Assembly (NCBI GenBank): GCA_033675265.1
Contig: JAUJYZ010000523.1
Location: 99,501 to 163,500, forward strand
Source of the DNA: Actinostola sp. cb2023
Taxonomy: Eukaryota > Cnidaria > Anthozoa > Actiniaria > Actinostolidae
DNA: 64,000 nucleotides
Direction of reading: 5' to 3'
Of this stretch, positions 55,301-57,885 are shown piece after piece. Position numbers and translations under genes: made by a program. Position 1 is the first letter of the stretch; each line of letters starts with the position of its first letter. The notes beneath the pieces are model-generated. The model was not told the DNA's origin. It did no database searches and worked only from the letters and a program-made list of their open reading frames with translations.

Positions 55301-57426
55301 CTTATCTGCGGGAACATCTAAGAATATATAGTAACGTAAAATTGCTTAAAATTTATTTACAGGGCCGTAGATAGCCCAATATTCAAGGGGGGGACAGTAC
55401 GTACATGTATTAACAACAACAAAAATAAATAAATAGTACATGTACATGTACTACATGTAGTTGTAGTTCTTTTAATTGTTGGTATGCTTTTCGCTTTGCT
55501 AGAGGGGGAGGGCAAGTGCCCCCCTGCCCCTGTGCTGTGTACGGCCCTGCTTTATAAATTTGTGCAGTAATATATGATTATCAACCTATAGCAGTAAGAC
55601 TATCAGTGACCAAGCATGTGGCCATCTTGTTGCAAATATGTTTGGGAATGGTGCAGAGTAACACGGAAATTGAGTGAAGGTAAAATATTTCATAATCAAA
55701 ATACATGTAAACACAGTCCTACATGTAGAATATTAACTTCCCTCACTACATGTACTGTACAACCTCAACATTTTCAAGTTTGATGAAGAAAAGTGAGAGA
55801 GTTTATGCTTGATGAAGTAACTAAATGTAATACTGCTTGCTTTGTTAAGACTCAAGACTTAATATGCTTATCTACAATGCGTGTACATGTACATACCACT
55901 AAATTTTGAAAGAAGATCTTCATCATCTCCCATTTCTCCAGTCTCTGGGAGAGGCTGCCGACATTTCAAGTTTGTTTCCCTGCAAAAAACAATGTTATAT
56001 TATTGCTTATCACTGTTCATTGTAAATGGCAATATAAACCTATTCCAAAAAACATTGTGGCATTCAAAGTGTGAACAAGCATGATCAAGCCAAGACTGAA
56101 GTGAATGCTTGTTTTGTGTTGGCAAATTATTCATATTAGACGTATTTTCTATGGAAAGAAGTGTGATATGCAAACAAGCACGTGGAAATGTTCACATTTT
56201 GTAATTAGTCCTCATAGAAACAGTAACCAGCATTCACTTCGGTCTAATGGCTTGATGCTTGTTGCTAAATGAACACGACAACGTTTTTTGAAATAGGTGC
56301 ACATGTATACAATACATGTATATACTTAGTAAACATATTATGTACAAGTCATACATTTTGTACACTGTATGGCCATGGCCCAGTAAAACCTGCTGCTAAA
56401 CCTTCAATCATATCATTCTGTCATAATATCAACCTAATGTACAAGTCACATCTAACAACACAAAACTGAGTCCCTGCTTAAATGACCTTACAATGCATAT
56501 ACTGTACATGTACATGTAGCACACACTTGCTCAGGCTGTTTCTACTATATGAACCGGTATATCAAGCAGAGATTATAAATGCAATATTATTGCAATATTA
56601 TTGCAATTCAGCAGATAGACATTCTTCACAGGATCAGGAGCAGAATCAGCAATTATATCAATTTATTATTATTAATTTATATTAACTGAAGGGCTGAGAA
56701 TGAAAACAACCAGTAAGTGACTTTTTGATTTTAAAATGCTATGCAACTTCAAAAATACAACAGTTTATTATAATAATTATTATAATAATTATTATTCAAC
56801 AATTCTTTCCCTGCAAACACATTTGTCAAATTCAATCATGTCACACGATAGTAGTGTTACTCCACTGGGGACAACTATTAGAGTACAGTGTCTAGTGCCA
56901 GCTCACAACATCTTTCACTTAGGAACATTTTATTCTTGAATAATACAGTAAATACAATAGAGTACAGTGTACATGTACAGTCAAGTAGTTTCTAGTTTAT
57001 GCCCATGCTATGAAATTTGGAAACAGGATGGCACTCCTGGAAACTCATTTCTCAGGAACATCCAGCTTCCTCGGGTAATTATCACTGACAGCAGTCAGTA
57101 CTCTATTGTTTACAAAGTACCCATGTCATGTAGAGCTAGTTTATTGACTTTGTTGTGACTATACACAAGTCAGATAAATATTTGTGTTGTACTTACCCAT
57201 CTAATTCAGCTGTTTCAATGTAACACAAACCATTTTCTTCACTAGTAGTAAGAACTACGATATCTGCCTGCAGTCACACAACACCAAGATCATTATAAGA
57301 TGTTAGCATGTACAAATGTCACTAAAGCTGGCTTTAACATTCTGAATACTTACTGGTATTTGGTCATTATTATTCAGTCTTAAAATGTCTCCTACTTGAA
57401 TCTTCATCCACTTAGAAGTTTCAATG
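3271..57426 (-). CDS. ATP8B-like: ATP8B-class P4-ATPase (phospholipid flippase) gene, partial, 28 exons
   Basis: P4-ATPases move phospholipids from the outer to the cytosolic leaflet using ATP, usually with a CDC50/TMEM30 partner. Read on the minus strand, 28 exons join with matching phases into about 787 codons. They cover the actuator domain (exons 1-6, DGET split between exons 2 and 3), TM3 (exon 7), TM4 with PISLY (exon 8), and the phosphorylation site DKTGT (split between exons 10 and 11). The nucleotide-binding domain follows (exons 12-22), then the TGDK motif (exon 23), the [11 protein letters not shown] hinge (exon 26) and TM5 (exon 28). [17 protein letters not shown] and [14 protein letters not shown] fit ATP8B better than ATP8A or ATP11. 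N- and C-terminal exons are outside the window. All catalytic motifs are intact and no exon has a stop, so the gene looks functional. Coding sequence is only about 4 percent of the span. The exact paralogue is not assigned. Confidence 0.93.
3622..3868. repeat. 18-bp minisatellite, about 13 copies
   Basis: The unit tttatttgctgcaactcg is repeated head to tail with few changes. The period is a multiple of three, so three forward frames are open but encode only a repeat. The array sits in one arm of the palindromic element. Confidence 0.9.
3873..5479. mobile_element. Inner foldback element, 1.6 kb, flanked by TTAA
   Basis: The ends GGTGGCCCGCACCTATTTAT and the inverse are near perfect inverted repeats that run almost the full length, to a short centre near 4660-4690. 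TTAA sits directly outside both ends (3869-3872 and 5480-5483). The arms differ by scattered substitutions and small indels. TTAA flanks fit piggyBac or Kolobok mobilisation. Confidence 0.7.
5583..6220. other. Unassigned intronic sequence
   Basis: AT-rich single-copy-looking sequence within the U12 intron. No ORF, RNA gene or clear repeat was recognised. Confidence 0.4.
6221..6370. mobile_element. Hairpin MITE (AAGCCAGTTCGGAGTTTAA ends)
   Basis: taagccagttcggagttta and its inverse taaactccgaaccggctta bound about 150 bases that also pair internally (cccgattat / ataatcggg). It lies in the U12 intron, about 120 bases from exon 27. Confidence 0.7.
6492..6573 (-). CDS. P4-ATPase exon 27 ([22 protein letters not shown])
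   Basis: After a split Ala codon it reads [20 protein letters not shown] then YSFAQF plus CG. It is nearly invariant among P4-ATPases. The acceptor is ttcacag. The donor is not GT: the exon stops at CAATTTCG before atatccttttt, a U12-type AT donor. Confidence 0.95.
6718..6836. mobile_element. Near-perfect 119-base hairpin (MITE, miRNA-like fold)
   Basis: Two arms of about 50 bases (atgccgtgtttacacttgag and inverse) pair almost perfectly around a 17-base loop (tgtttgttgagcggt). TA borders it on both sides. It sits upstream of exon 27 on the minus strand and would be transcribed in the pre-mRNA. Confidence 0.8.
6884..7019. mobile_element. Hairpin MITE flanked by TTAA
   Basis: aggaaatctataacacc and its inverse frame an inner inverted pair ttactgacgtttcgagcctta / taaggctcgaaacgtcagtaa. 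TTAA lies at 6880-6883 and 7020-7023. A related but diverged sequence is at about 57525-57625. Confidence 0.7.
7020..7730. other. Intronic sequence with a dispersed repeat
   Basis: No gene is seen. The stretch around 7500-7630 (caacatggctcctgcgtctttgtac...ccagggattgattg) is related in inverse orientation to about 47300-47380, so a dispersed repeat is likely. Confidence 0.4.
7731..7818 (-). CDS. P4-ATPase exon 26 ([11 protein letters not shown])
   Basis: Reads [20 protein letters not shown] then GANDVSMIK plus G. GDGANDV is the metal-binding hinge motif. The start after gatcaag is chosen because it supplies the A.VV.LVK residues that follow TPLQK. The acceptor and first codons lie inside the 60-bp minisatellite unit, so many near-copies of this splice site follow upstream. 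Donor AAAG|gtattg. Confidence 0.93.
7806..8833 (-). repeat. 60-bp minisatellite carrying the exon 26 splice acceptor, about 17 copies
   Basis: Each unit on the minus strand contains gatcaag then GCCCTTGTAGTGCAG, which copies the intron end and first coding bases of exon 26. The units next to the exon keep the exon version (CCTGGT); most others have CCTTGT. The array runs straight from the exon to the truncated SGNH reading frame of retrotransposon A. Confidence 0.92.
8834..9205 (+). pseudogene. SGNH/GDSL-hydrolase-like C-terminal fragment (copy A)
   Basis: An open frame of 123 codons with no start reads [20 protein letters not shown], then [11 protein letters not shown] and later [24 protein letters not shown] (8837-8848) fits block III and DGVH (9107-9118) fits the Asp-x-x-His block V of SGNH hydrolases. 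Block I with the catalytic Ser is missing. The frame starts exactly at the minisatellite junction. SGNH domains are known in some YR and other retroelements; the role is not settled. Confidence 0.7.
9575..10703 (+). pseudogene. Gag-like ORF, copy A (frameshifted)
   Basis: Starts [20 protein letters not shown], with a basic Pro-rich N-terminus. The middle has [20 protein letters not shown] and the C-terminus a Cys/His cluster [20 protein letters not shown]. The frame is broken near 9709 and near 9946 relative to copy B. The end overlaps the start of the RT frame. Confidence 0.75.
10675..12256 (+). pseudogene. Reverse transcriptase-RNase H, copy A (one frameshift)
   Basis: RT motifs: [31 protein letters not shown] and the catalytic LLDDF at 11321-11335. 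RNase H motifs: [30 protein letters not shown] and NNLADALSR. The frame from about 10675 is lost at about 10936, where copy A lacks a GT that copy B has. From 10950 it is open to the stop. Confidence 0.85.
12205..13165 (+). pseudogene. Tyrosine recombinase, copy A (frameshift before the catalytic Tyr)
   Basis: Overlaps the RNase H end by about 50 bases. The first catalytic Arg is in [14 protein letters not shown] and the H-x-x-R box in [15 protein letters not shown]. The frame stops at 13108 after QIRGVG, but the next frame holds [13 protein letters not shown] with the nucleophile Tyr up to 13165. The same lesion is present in copy B, so it predates the duplication or is an assembly feature. 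Confidence 0.85.
13711..14103 (-). repeat. 60-bp minisatellite between the two retrotransposon copies, about 6.5 units
   Basis: Same unit as at 7806-8833, including the variant with tatttatagttggac two units before the junction. That variant sits at the same relative place in front of copy A. The left flank of A was therefore duplicated with the element. Confidence 0.9.
14104..14475 (+). pseudogene. SGNH-hydrolase-like C-terminal fragment (copy B)
   Basis: Identical by eye to the fragment in copy A, with GTND at the minisatellite junction and DGVHLN near the end. The N-terminal half with the catalytic Ser is absent. Confidence 0.7.
14847..15976 (+). pseudogene. Gag-like ORF, copy B (frameshifted)
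   Basis: Same protein as in copy A. It is intact past the first A lesion, then shifted by an extra T at about 15045 and again in a T-run near 15481-15490. It ends with the Cys/His cluster and a basic tail. Confidence 0.75.
15948..17530 (+). pseudogene. Reverse transcriptase-RNase H, copy B (one early frameshift)
   Basis: The RT-RNase H core from 16094 to 17530 is one uninterrupted frame of 478 codons with all motifs listed for copy A. Upstream, one A is missing from an A-run at about 16088, which separates the first 45 or so codons. Confidence 0.87.
17479..18444 (+). pseudogene. Tyrosine recombinase, copy B (several frameshifts)
   Basis: Carries a four-base TTTA duplication near 17600 and an extra A near 17782, plus the lesion before the catalytic Tyr shared with copy A. 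From 17802 to 18389 the central and catalytic Arg and H-x-x-R boxes are open. Confidence 0.83.
18757..18992 (+). repeat. Direct repeat B1 of the YR element
   Basis: ggcgtttcatttgccctcac to cgtgaaaacataaa, identical by eye to 19372-19609. It contains a small palindrome gggggattttccccc. Confidence 0.88.
18993..19371 (+). repeat. Spacer A2 between direct repeats of the YR element
   Basis: About 380 bases found once in the window, starting ttaattatttgaaccaaata. By the split-direct-repeat model it should match the 5' end (A1) of a complete element. No convincing coding frame was recognised. Confidence 0.6.
19372..19609 (+). repeat. Direct repeat B2 of the YR element
   Basis: Second copy of the B block. 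Its right junction (aaaacataaa then catacaaactg of the minisatellite) is the same as the right junction of copy A. Confidence 0.88.
19610..20033 (-). repeat. 60-bp minisatellite, third block, about 7 copies
   Basis: The same exon-26-derived unit as the other two blocks, with more substitutions (for example catagaaactg). It ends before the 20157 hairpin. Confidence 0.9.
20157..20255. mobile_element. Hairpin MITE with TACAGTGGAACCTCT ends
   Basis: Inverted ends tacagtggaacctct / agaggttccactgta and repeated tacggacac words. The layout is like pogo/mariner-derived MITEs. It lies about 30 bases downstream of the exon 25 donor. Confidence 0.75.
20287..20382 (-). CDS. P4-ATPase exon 25 ([14 protein letters not shown])
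   Basis: Reads [20 protein letters not shown] then [22 protein letters not shown] is a P-domain signature. Phase 0 at both ends; acceptor ttcaag, donor CAGAAA|gtatgt. The next intron is 12.5 kb and holds both YR retrotransposons. Confidence 0.95.
20600..22250. repeat. 73-bp minisatellite, about 22 copies
   Basis: The unit agtaagtacttgaaaaggtg...gatcaccgaacttcgtgccctactctt is highly uniform. Each unit has the inverted words ggatcctgag and aggatcac. The first and last units carry the longer ccagtaggtcaggccacacac text, suggesting expansion inside one longer dispersed repeat. Confidence 0.93.
22251..22481. repeat. Dispersed repeat with T-tract end
   Basis: Continues the repeat in which the 73-bp array grew and ends in a run of about 24 T (22456-22481). 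The words ggtcccgtctctcc and gacgtaaaagaac recur at about 41409-41470. A hairpin cgggcccttccgaaggaagcccg is at 22416. The family is not identified. Confidence 0.5.
23062..23445. repeat. Second copy of the LTR-associated repeat
   Basis: Nearly identical to 2557-2930, same orientation, including the two-line block ending cattgagcgtcttgtttatt. It may be part of a solo LTR of the element at 1-2935. Confidence 0.6.
23446..23533 (-). ncRNA. tRNA-like SINE head (pol III A and B boxes)
   Basis: On the minus strand GGCTCAGTTG in TGGCTCAGTTGTTTG matches the A box, and GTTCGGGAC about 35 bases later is close to the B box. It lacks a clear acceptor stem, so it is a tRNA-derived element rather than a working tRNA. 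Confidence 0.45.
23696..23743 (-). CDS. P4-ATPase exon 24 ([10 protein letters not shown])
   Basis: Reads [16 protein letters not shown], 16 codons in phase 0. It corresponds to the ..LVI.G.SL segment of ATP8B. Acceptor ttgcag before seven A; donor GTCTG|gtaact. Confidence 0.9.
23820..24815. repeat. About 66-bp minisatellite, about 14 copies, with inserted blocks
   Basis: The unit gtgttgggtgtacagaatatagaatgtagtaagaagtgagtgtgagagtcgtgttcccactagtgagac is repeated. Three units near 24405-24680 share an added gatcaatcaatt...cacggttgaaatg block, so a higher-order unit arose. The array begins about 20 bases after the exon 23 donor. Confidence 0.88.
24828..25097 (-). CDS. P4-ATPase exon 23 (KIWVLTGDK)
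   Basis: The longest visible exon, 90 codons. It begins [20 protein letters not shown] and continues [14 protein letters not shown] is the conserved P-domain motif. The second half is the variable insert typical of ATP8B. Acceptor caccag; donor GCG|gtaagg. A 15-bp GGGAAAATGCACACC-type array lies about 45 bases upstream of the acceptor, and the 66-bp array starts about 20 bases after the donor. Confidence 0.96.
25140..25272. repeat. 15-bp minisatellite upstream of exon 23
   Basis: About nine copies of gggaaaatgcacacc. It lies about 45 bases from the acceptor of exon 23, so it is within the branch-site region. Confidence 0.9.
25467..25686. mobile_element. Foldback MITE, AATAGTCCCCTTCAC family, copy 1
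   Basis: Inverted arms of about 100 bases (gtccccttcacag...ccatcttgaaaggtag and inverse). The inner stem agaccaacggtgaccttgcaatgataga is perfect. A second copy is at 46717-46937. Confidence 0.8.
25772..25873 (-). CDS. P4-ATPase exon 22 ([21 protein letters not shown])
   Basis: Reads [20 protein letters not shown] then [27 protein letters not shown] marks the return to the P domain. Phase 0 at both ends; acceptor gcag, donor GCGGCA|gtaagt. Confidence 0.96.
26440..27180. repeat. 92-bp minisatellite, about 8 copies
   Basis: The unit contains ttttgccgtcttatcagaaa, gggcaattaccccacttagg and tacagcaatgcagtgagggg. It starts about 17 bases after the exon 21 donor. Confidence 0.92.
27195..27231 (-). 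CDS. P4-ATPase exon 21, 37-base small exon
   Basis: Completes Ser, then reads [12 protein letters not shown]. It joins QAS to VYEEIE in phase. The homologous segment is A......R...L..VYEEIE. Acceptor tgcacag; donor CAAGCG|gtaagt. It is isolated by a 5.3-kb minisatellite intron on one side. The 92-bp array starts about 17 bases after its donor. Confidence 0.88.
27645..28300. repeat. 27-bp minisatellite, left block, about 24 copies
   Basis: The unit tgtccacaaatacatcaagg plus tactact varies at few sites (t/c in ttgtcc, atcaa/accaa). It was one array with 30325-32476 before insertion of the 2-kb element. Confidence 0.95.
28301..30324. mobile_element. 2.0-kb foldback transposon inserted in the 27-bp array
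   Basis: The ends CACAGGCAGCCCAACCA...and inverse are bounded by a direct GTACTAC (28294-28300 and 30325-30331). The arms are a few hundred bases long; the centre (about 28620-29870) is AT-rich with no recognised ORF. A short relative is at 35719-36121. The 7-8 base target duplication suggests a hAT-like or similar DNA transposon. Confidence 0.8.
30325..32476. repeat. 27-bp minisatellite, right block, about 79 copies
   Basis: Same unit as the left block. Longer internal patterns (runs of variant units) repeat, showing block duplications. One unit is shortened at about 30577 and one at about 31150, which changes frame. The right end is six bases from the exon 20 donor. Confidence 0.95.
32483..32580 (-). 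CDS. P4-ATPase exon 20 (EGLRTLV.AYKD)
   Basis: Reads [20 protein letters not shown] then [12 protein letters not shown] plus AG. EGLRTL..AY is conserved in the N domain. Acceptor ttgaag; donor GCAAG|gtaatg. Only six intron bases (gtaatg) precede the 27-bp tandem array. Confidence 0.94.
32700..32880. repeat. GATGAT/GTAGAT-rich simple sequence
   Basis: Irregular repeats of gattgatgatggtagat between exons 19 and 20. Confidence 0.85.
32884..32954 (-). CDS. P4-ATPase exon 19 (D of KGAD)
   Basis: Completes the Asp codon and reads [20 protein letters not shown] then HLN. It matches the KGADT...RL segment. Acceptor ttgcag; donor CTCAAC|gtaagt, phase 0. The donor side runs into GATGAT-rich simple sequence. 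Confidence 0.92.
33042..33090 (-). CDS. P4-ATPase exon 18 (LYCKGA)
   Basis: Reads [16 protein letters not shown] plus G. The Lys of KGAD contacts ATP. Acceptor cttag; donor GCAG|gtatgt. Confidence 0.94.
33505..33583 (-). ncRNA. tRNA-derived SINE head in intron 17
   Basis: The minus strand reads GTAGCTCAGCTGGTACAGCA with a full A box (TAGCTCAGCTGG) and, about 40 bases on, GTTTCGAATCTC as a B box. It begins about 17 bases after the exon 17 donor. The stems are imperfect, so a SINE head or tRNA pseudogene is more likely than a tRNA. Confidence 0.6.
33601..33657 (-). CDS. P4-ATPase exon 17 (L..LDF...RKRMS)
   Basis: Reads [22 protein letters not shown]...RKRMS is a core N-domain motif. Acceptor ttccag; donor ATGTCG|gtaagt. 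A tRNA-like element starts about 17 bases into the following intron. Confidence 0.95.
33795..33839 (-). CDS. P4-ATPase exon 16 (R.P.TITI)
   Basis: A 45-base exon, [15 protein letters not shown], phase 0 at both ends. It corresponds to the R....ITI...G segment. Acceptor ttttag; donor CAAGAG|gtatgt. Confidence 0.9.
33870..33980. repeat. GATGA/GACAAT simple repeat
   Basis: Irregular tgatgatgacaatgatgaca units just upstream of exon 16. Confidence 0.8.
34322..34352. repeat. (ATT)n microsatellite beside the exon 15 donor
   Basis: About ten ATT units end only a few bases from the exon 15 donor site. Confidence 0.9.
34358..34437 (-). CDS. P4-ATPase exon 15 (Y.A.SPDE.ALV.AARNFG)
   Basis: Reads [20 protein letters not shown] then FGFVFK. 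SPDE.ALV.AA is the P4 nucleotide-binding signature. Acceptor aatccag; donor TTCAAG|gtaggt. Confidence 0.95.
34930..35165. mobile_element. Foldback MITE with AATTTGGAATAATTTG arms, copy 1
   Basis: gttcaatttggaataatttgca and tgcaaattatttccaaattgaac pair around a centre containing tttttcagagag / ctctttgaaaaac. A diverged copy is at about 40900-41050. Confidence 0.6.
35719..36121. mobile_element. 403-base foldback MITE, CACAGGCAGCCC family
   Basis: Near-perfect palindrome with CACAGGCAGCCCAACCATTG ends, flanked by direct CTACAAC (35712-35718 and 36122-36128). The sequence matches both arms of the element at 28301-30324, so it is a deletion derivative. Confidence 0.85.
36653..36716 (-). CDS. P4-ATPase exon 14 (LLAVCHTVM)
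   Basis: Reads [20 protein letters not shown] then E plus G. LLA.CHTVM is a conserved N-domain helix. Acceptor atccag; donor TAGAAG|gtaaaa. Confidence 0.92.
36968..37130. mobile_element. Hairpin MITE with AGAGTCGTTTTCGTATGA ends
   Basis: agagtcgttttcgtatgaatgggaaa and tttccactcatacgaaaacaactct are inverted about 110 bases apart. It lies just downstream of exon 13. Confidence 0.6.
37165..37260 (-). CDS. P4-ATPase exon 13 (N domain, F.F.D..L)
   Basis: Reads [20 protein letters not shown] then [12 protein letters not shown]. It corresponds to the DGK..F.D..L....  segment before the FF.LLA.CHTV helix. Acceptor catcag; donor AGCAAG|gtgggt. The CAGT-rich array begins about 190 bases upstream. Confidence 0.86.
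37449..40255. repeat. CAGT-rich compound minisatellite, 2.8 kb
   Basis: A unit of about 40-44 bases (cagtcagttggatagtcagt then cagttggccaattagtcaat) occurs about 70 times. It is itself built from cagt tetramers. Higher-order blocks of several units recur. Confidence 0.95.
40593..40645 (-). CDS. P4-ATPase exon 12 (variable loop of N domain)
   Basis: Completes a Gly codon and reads [17 protein letters not shown]. The segment is not conserved. The call rests on correct phase, splice sites (acceptor tacaag, donor GTGAG|gtatgg) and its place between exons 11 and 13. Confidence 0.75.
40900..41050. mobile_element. Foldback MITE, copy 2 of the 34930 family (degenerate)
   Basis: Shares tttttcatgaatatt, gttcaatttggaataattt and catatgattacctcta with 34930-35165. 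The right arm is partly lost. Confidence 0.5.
41050..42250. other. Intronic sequence with small repeats, no gene seen
   Basis: Contains (att)n at 41157-41180, a dispersed repeat related to 22280-22345 at about 41409-41470, and (ttta)n near 42055-42070 and 42150-42167. No exon of the flippase or other coding signal was found. Confidence 0.5.
42257..42613. mobile_element. Foldback MITE, about 357 bases
   Basis: agccacttgcacc and inverse bound arms with ctccagaaatgaaaaga and cctgacacaggagaaatgacattaaaaat pairing around an AT-rich centre. It lies about 200 bases from exon 11 on the donor side. Confidence 0.75.
42815..42878 (-). CDS. P4-ATPase exon 11 (TGTLTQN)
   Basis: Reads [20 protein letters not shown] then Y plus G. 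It completes DKTGTLT. Acceptor ttgtag; donor TATG|gtaagc. Confidence 0.95.
43231..43285 (-). CDS. P4-ATPase exon 10 (phosphorylation Asp)
   Basis: Reads [18 protein letters not shown]. The catalytic aspartate of DKTGT is the penultimate residue. The intron falls exactly between K and T of the motif. Acceptor gtttag; donor GACAAG|gtagag, phase 0. The intron on its 5' side contains the TG-rich array. Confidence 0.95.
43400..44890. repeat. About 120-bp TG-rich minisatellite, about 11 copies
   Basis: The unit includes gtgactgatgtagtgacagtggtatgatg, tggtatggtgtagtataata and a variable number of tggtg words. Minus-strand frames over it are long and rich in His, Thr and Tyr but encode only the repeat. 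Confidence 0.93.
44936..46300. repeat. (GTGTA)n pentanucleotide array with GGCATGGT interruptions
   Basis: Head-to-tail gtgta units broken by ggcatggt words. Larger blocks of about 250-400 bases recur. It adjoins the 120-bp array. Confidence 0.93.
46524..46613 (-). CDS. P4-ATPase exon 9 (VEVIR..INWD segment)
   Basis: Reads [20 protein letters not shown] then DKKDTPARA. This is the cytosolic stretch after TM4. VEVIR and the R-T-T-T-L continuation are typical of ATP8B. Acceptor cccag; donor GCAAG|gtatgc. Confidence 0.92.
46717..46937. mobile_element. Foldback MITE, AATAGTCCCCTTCAC family, copy 2
   Basis: Same palindrome as 25467-25686, with about 90 percent similarity by eye. Both are in introns of the same gene. 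Confidence 0.8.
47440..47564 (-). CDS. P4-ATPase exon 8 (TM3-TM4 loop and TM4, PISLY)
   Basis: Begins YFQVYLPW and ends [15 protein letters not shown] plus AG. The PISLY motif in TM4 lies on the lipid path and is diagnostic of P4-ATPases. Acceptor ttatcag; donor CATCAG|gtaaca. The Ser codon is completed by exon 9. Confidence 0.9.
47908..47982 (-). CDS. P4-ATPase exon 7 (TM3)
   Basis: Reads [20 protein letters not shown] then HFTGQ. A hydrophobic run of about 19 residues followed by LWEH fits TM3 of ATP8B proteins. Phase 0 at both ends; acceptor aaatag, donor CAG|gtacgt. Confidence 0.88.
48158..48216 (-). CDS. P4-ATPase exon 6 (end of actuator region)
   Basis: Reads [19 protein letters not shown] after a split Gly codon. 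It matches the K.KRT..D...N..I.W segment leading into TM3. Acceptor atacag; donor ATATGG|gtatgt, phase 0. Confidence 0.91.
48358..48630. repeat. Cluster of CGATATATCG and CGATATTTCGGTTACC repeats
   Basis: At least five copies of the palindrome cgatatatcg and several aacgatatttcggttacc or tttcggttgaccaagcg words occur in 270 bases. The units are not strictly periodic. It lies in the intron 5' of exon 6. Confidence 0.8.
48640..49720. other. Intronic sequence, no gene recognised
   Basis: Short ORFs only, none with a recognised motif. A small imperfect inverted pair accgacagttggtgtat / cgactgtcgttcgg lies near 49540-49615. Confidence 0.4.
49728..49809 (-). CDS. P4-ATPase exon 5 (RGCVLRNT block)
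   Basis: Reads [20 protein letters not shown] then SKLMMNS. This is the strongly conserved GC.LRNT.W..G.V.YAG.D.K.M.NS block before TM3. Acceptor tatacag; donor CAGTG|gtatgt. The first 43 or so bases with the acceptor are repeated about five times just upstream of the exon (see the repeat at 49810-50281). Confidence 0.93.
49810..50281 (-). repeat. About 88-bp partial-exon tandem array (exon 5 5' end), about 5 copies
   Basis: Each unit on the minus strand reads tttatacag|GGTTGTGTTCTCAGGAATAC and on to TGGGTGTATGGTATTGT, then unrelated sequence with tattaataatatagttg. The start copies the acceptor and first 43 or so bases of exon 5. A further copy, with the acceptor lost, lies at 54955-55003 beyond the foldback element. 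Confidence 0.92.
50286..54938. mobile_element. 4.65-kb giant foldback element flanked by TTAA
   Basis: The ends GACTGTGTTTGGGATAGGAC and inverse start arms of about 1.6 kb that match almost base for base. For example, the same 63-codon ORF lies 1240 bases from each end. The centre (about 51920-53345) is a run of catataggggcgatggggag words in opposite senses. TTAA is at 50282-50285 and 54939-54942. Neighbouring tandem units show the uninterrupted site attattaatagtacc with one TTAA. No transposase was recognised. Confidence 0.88.
51920..53345. repeat. Inverted minisatellite core of the giant foldback
   Basis: Irregular units ggggcgatggggaggggagg ... tgcctgacatatag run in one sense to about 52390 and in the other from there. 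A run of about 18 C is at 53067-53084. Confidence 0.85.
55084..55190 (-). CDS. P4-ATPase exon 4 (actuator domain)
   Basis: Reads [20 protein letters not shown] then [16 protein letters not shown]. It matches the CE.PNN.LD.F.G segment followed by the N.LLR block. Phase 0 donor CTTAGG|gtaaga; acceptor ttgtag. The next intron (5.3 kb) carries the partial-exon array and the 4.65-kb foldback element. Confidence 0.92.
55200..55890. other. Intronic sequence, no gene recognised
   Basis: Includes a tacatgtacatgtac-type simple stretch near 55435-55460. No coding or RNA signal was found. Confidence 0.4.
55897..55979 (-). CDS. P4-ATPase exon 3 (actuator domain, ET of DGET)
   Basis: Completes the Gly codon and reads [20 protein letters not shown] then DLLSKFS. 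The conserved DGETN actuator motif, which drives dephosphorylation, is therefore split by intron 2. Acceptor ttgcag; donor AGTG|gtatgt. Confidence 0.9.
55985..57190. other. Intronic sequence, no gene recognised
   Basis: An inverted pair (cttgatcatgcttgt-type words) spans about 56070-56265, with gaagtgaatgctt near 56098 and its inverse near 56232, so a small foldback is likely. Several acatgtacatgt stretches occur. Confidence 0.4.
57197..57267 (-). CDS. P4-ATPase exon 2 (actuator domain, DG of DGET)
   Basis: Reads [20 protein letters not shown] then ELD plus GG. It matches the AADLLLL...[12 protein letters not shown] segment. The acceptor is ctgcag and the donor is GATGG|gtaagt. The last codon is completed by the first base of exon 3. 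Confidence 0.92.
57354..57426 (-). CDS. P4-ATPase exon 1 of the visible set (actuator domain)
   Basis: Reads [20 protein letters not shown] then DQIP. The family segment here is W..V.VGDI..L..N. It begins with one base of a split codon after a ttcag acceptor and ends in phase 0 at CCA|gtaagt. An exon further upstream must supply TM1-2; none was found up to 64000. Confidence 0.88.
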
Positions 57427-57885
57427 CTGAAATGACAGACAACAAAGTAACATACAGTCATGTAAATACATGTAGAATGACGATAACCAAATAATGCCCA
57501 TTGAAATTGAACAATTGTGTGGAATGTAACTTTAACACTGTGTAAAAAAGTACTAAATTTACTGACGTTTTTCCCTCGTCTGATGAAGGACTAACGTCTG
57601 AGTTGAAATGAAACTGTTAAAGTTTCATTGTAGTCACATGCTTGTTAATTGTTATTGCATGTACGTGCTAACGCAGTGTACACTAGTTTGACCACTAGTC
57701 ACTATCCTAATCTATTCATTGAAAGTGCACACCAGTATGTACAACATCGCTATCTTGCAGGAAAATAAGTTTGGAATACATGCAGCAGAGGTTAAAAAAT
57801 GTAGCGAGGTCCAAATTGGGATATATATACATATACATGTACAGTCATTCTGAAAAAGGTTGTCTAGATGAAAAGACTGGAATAT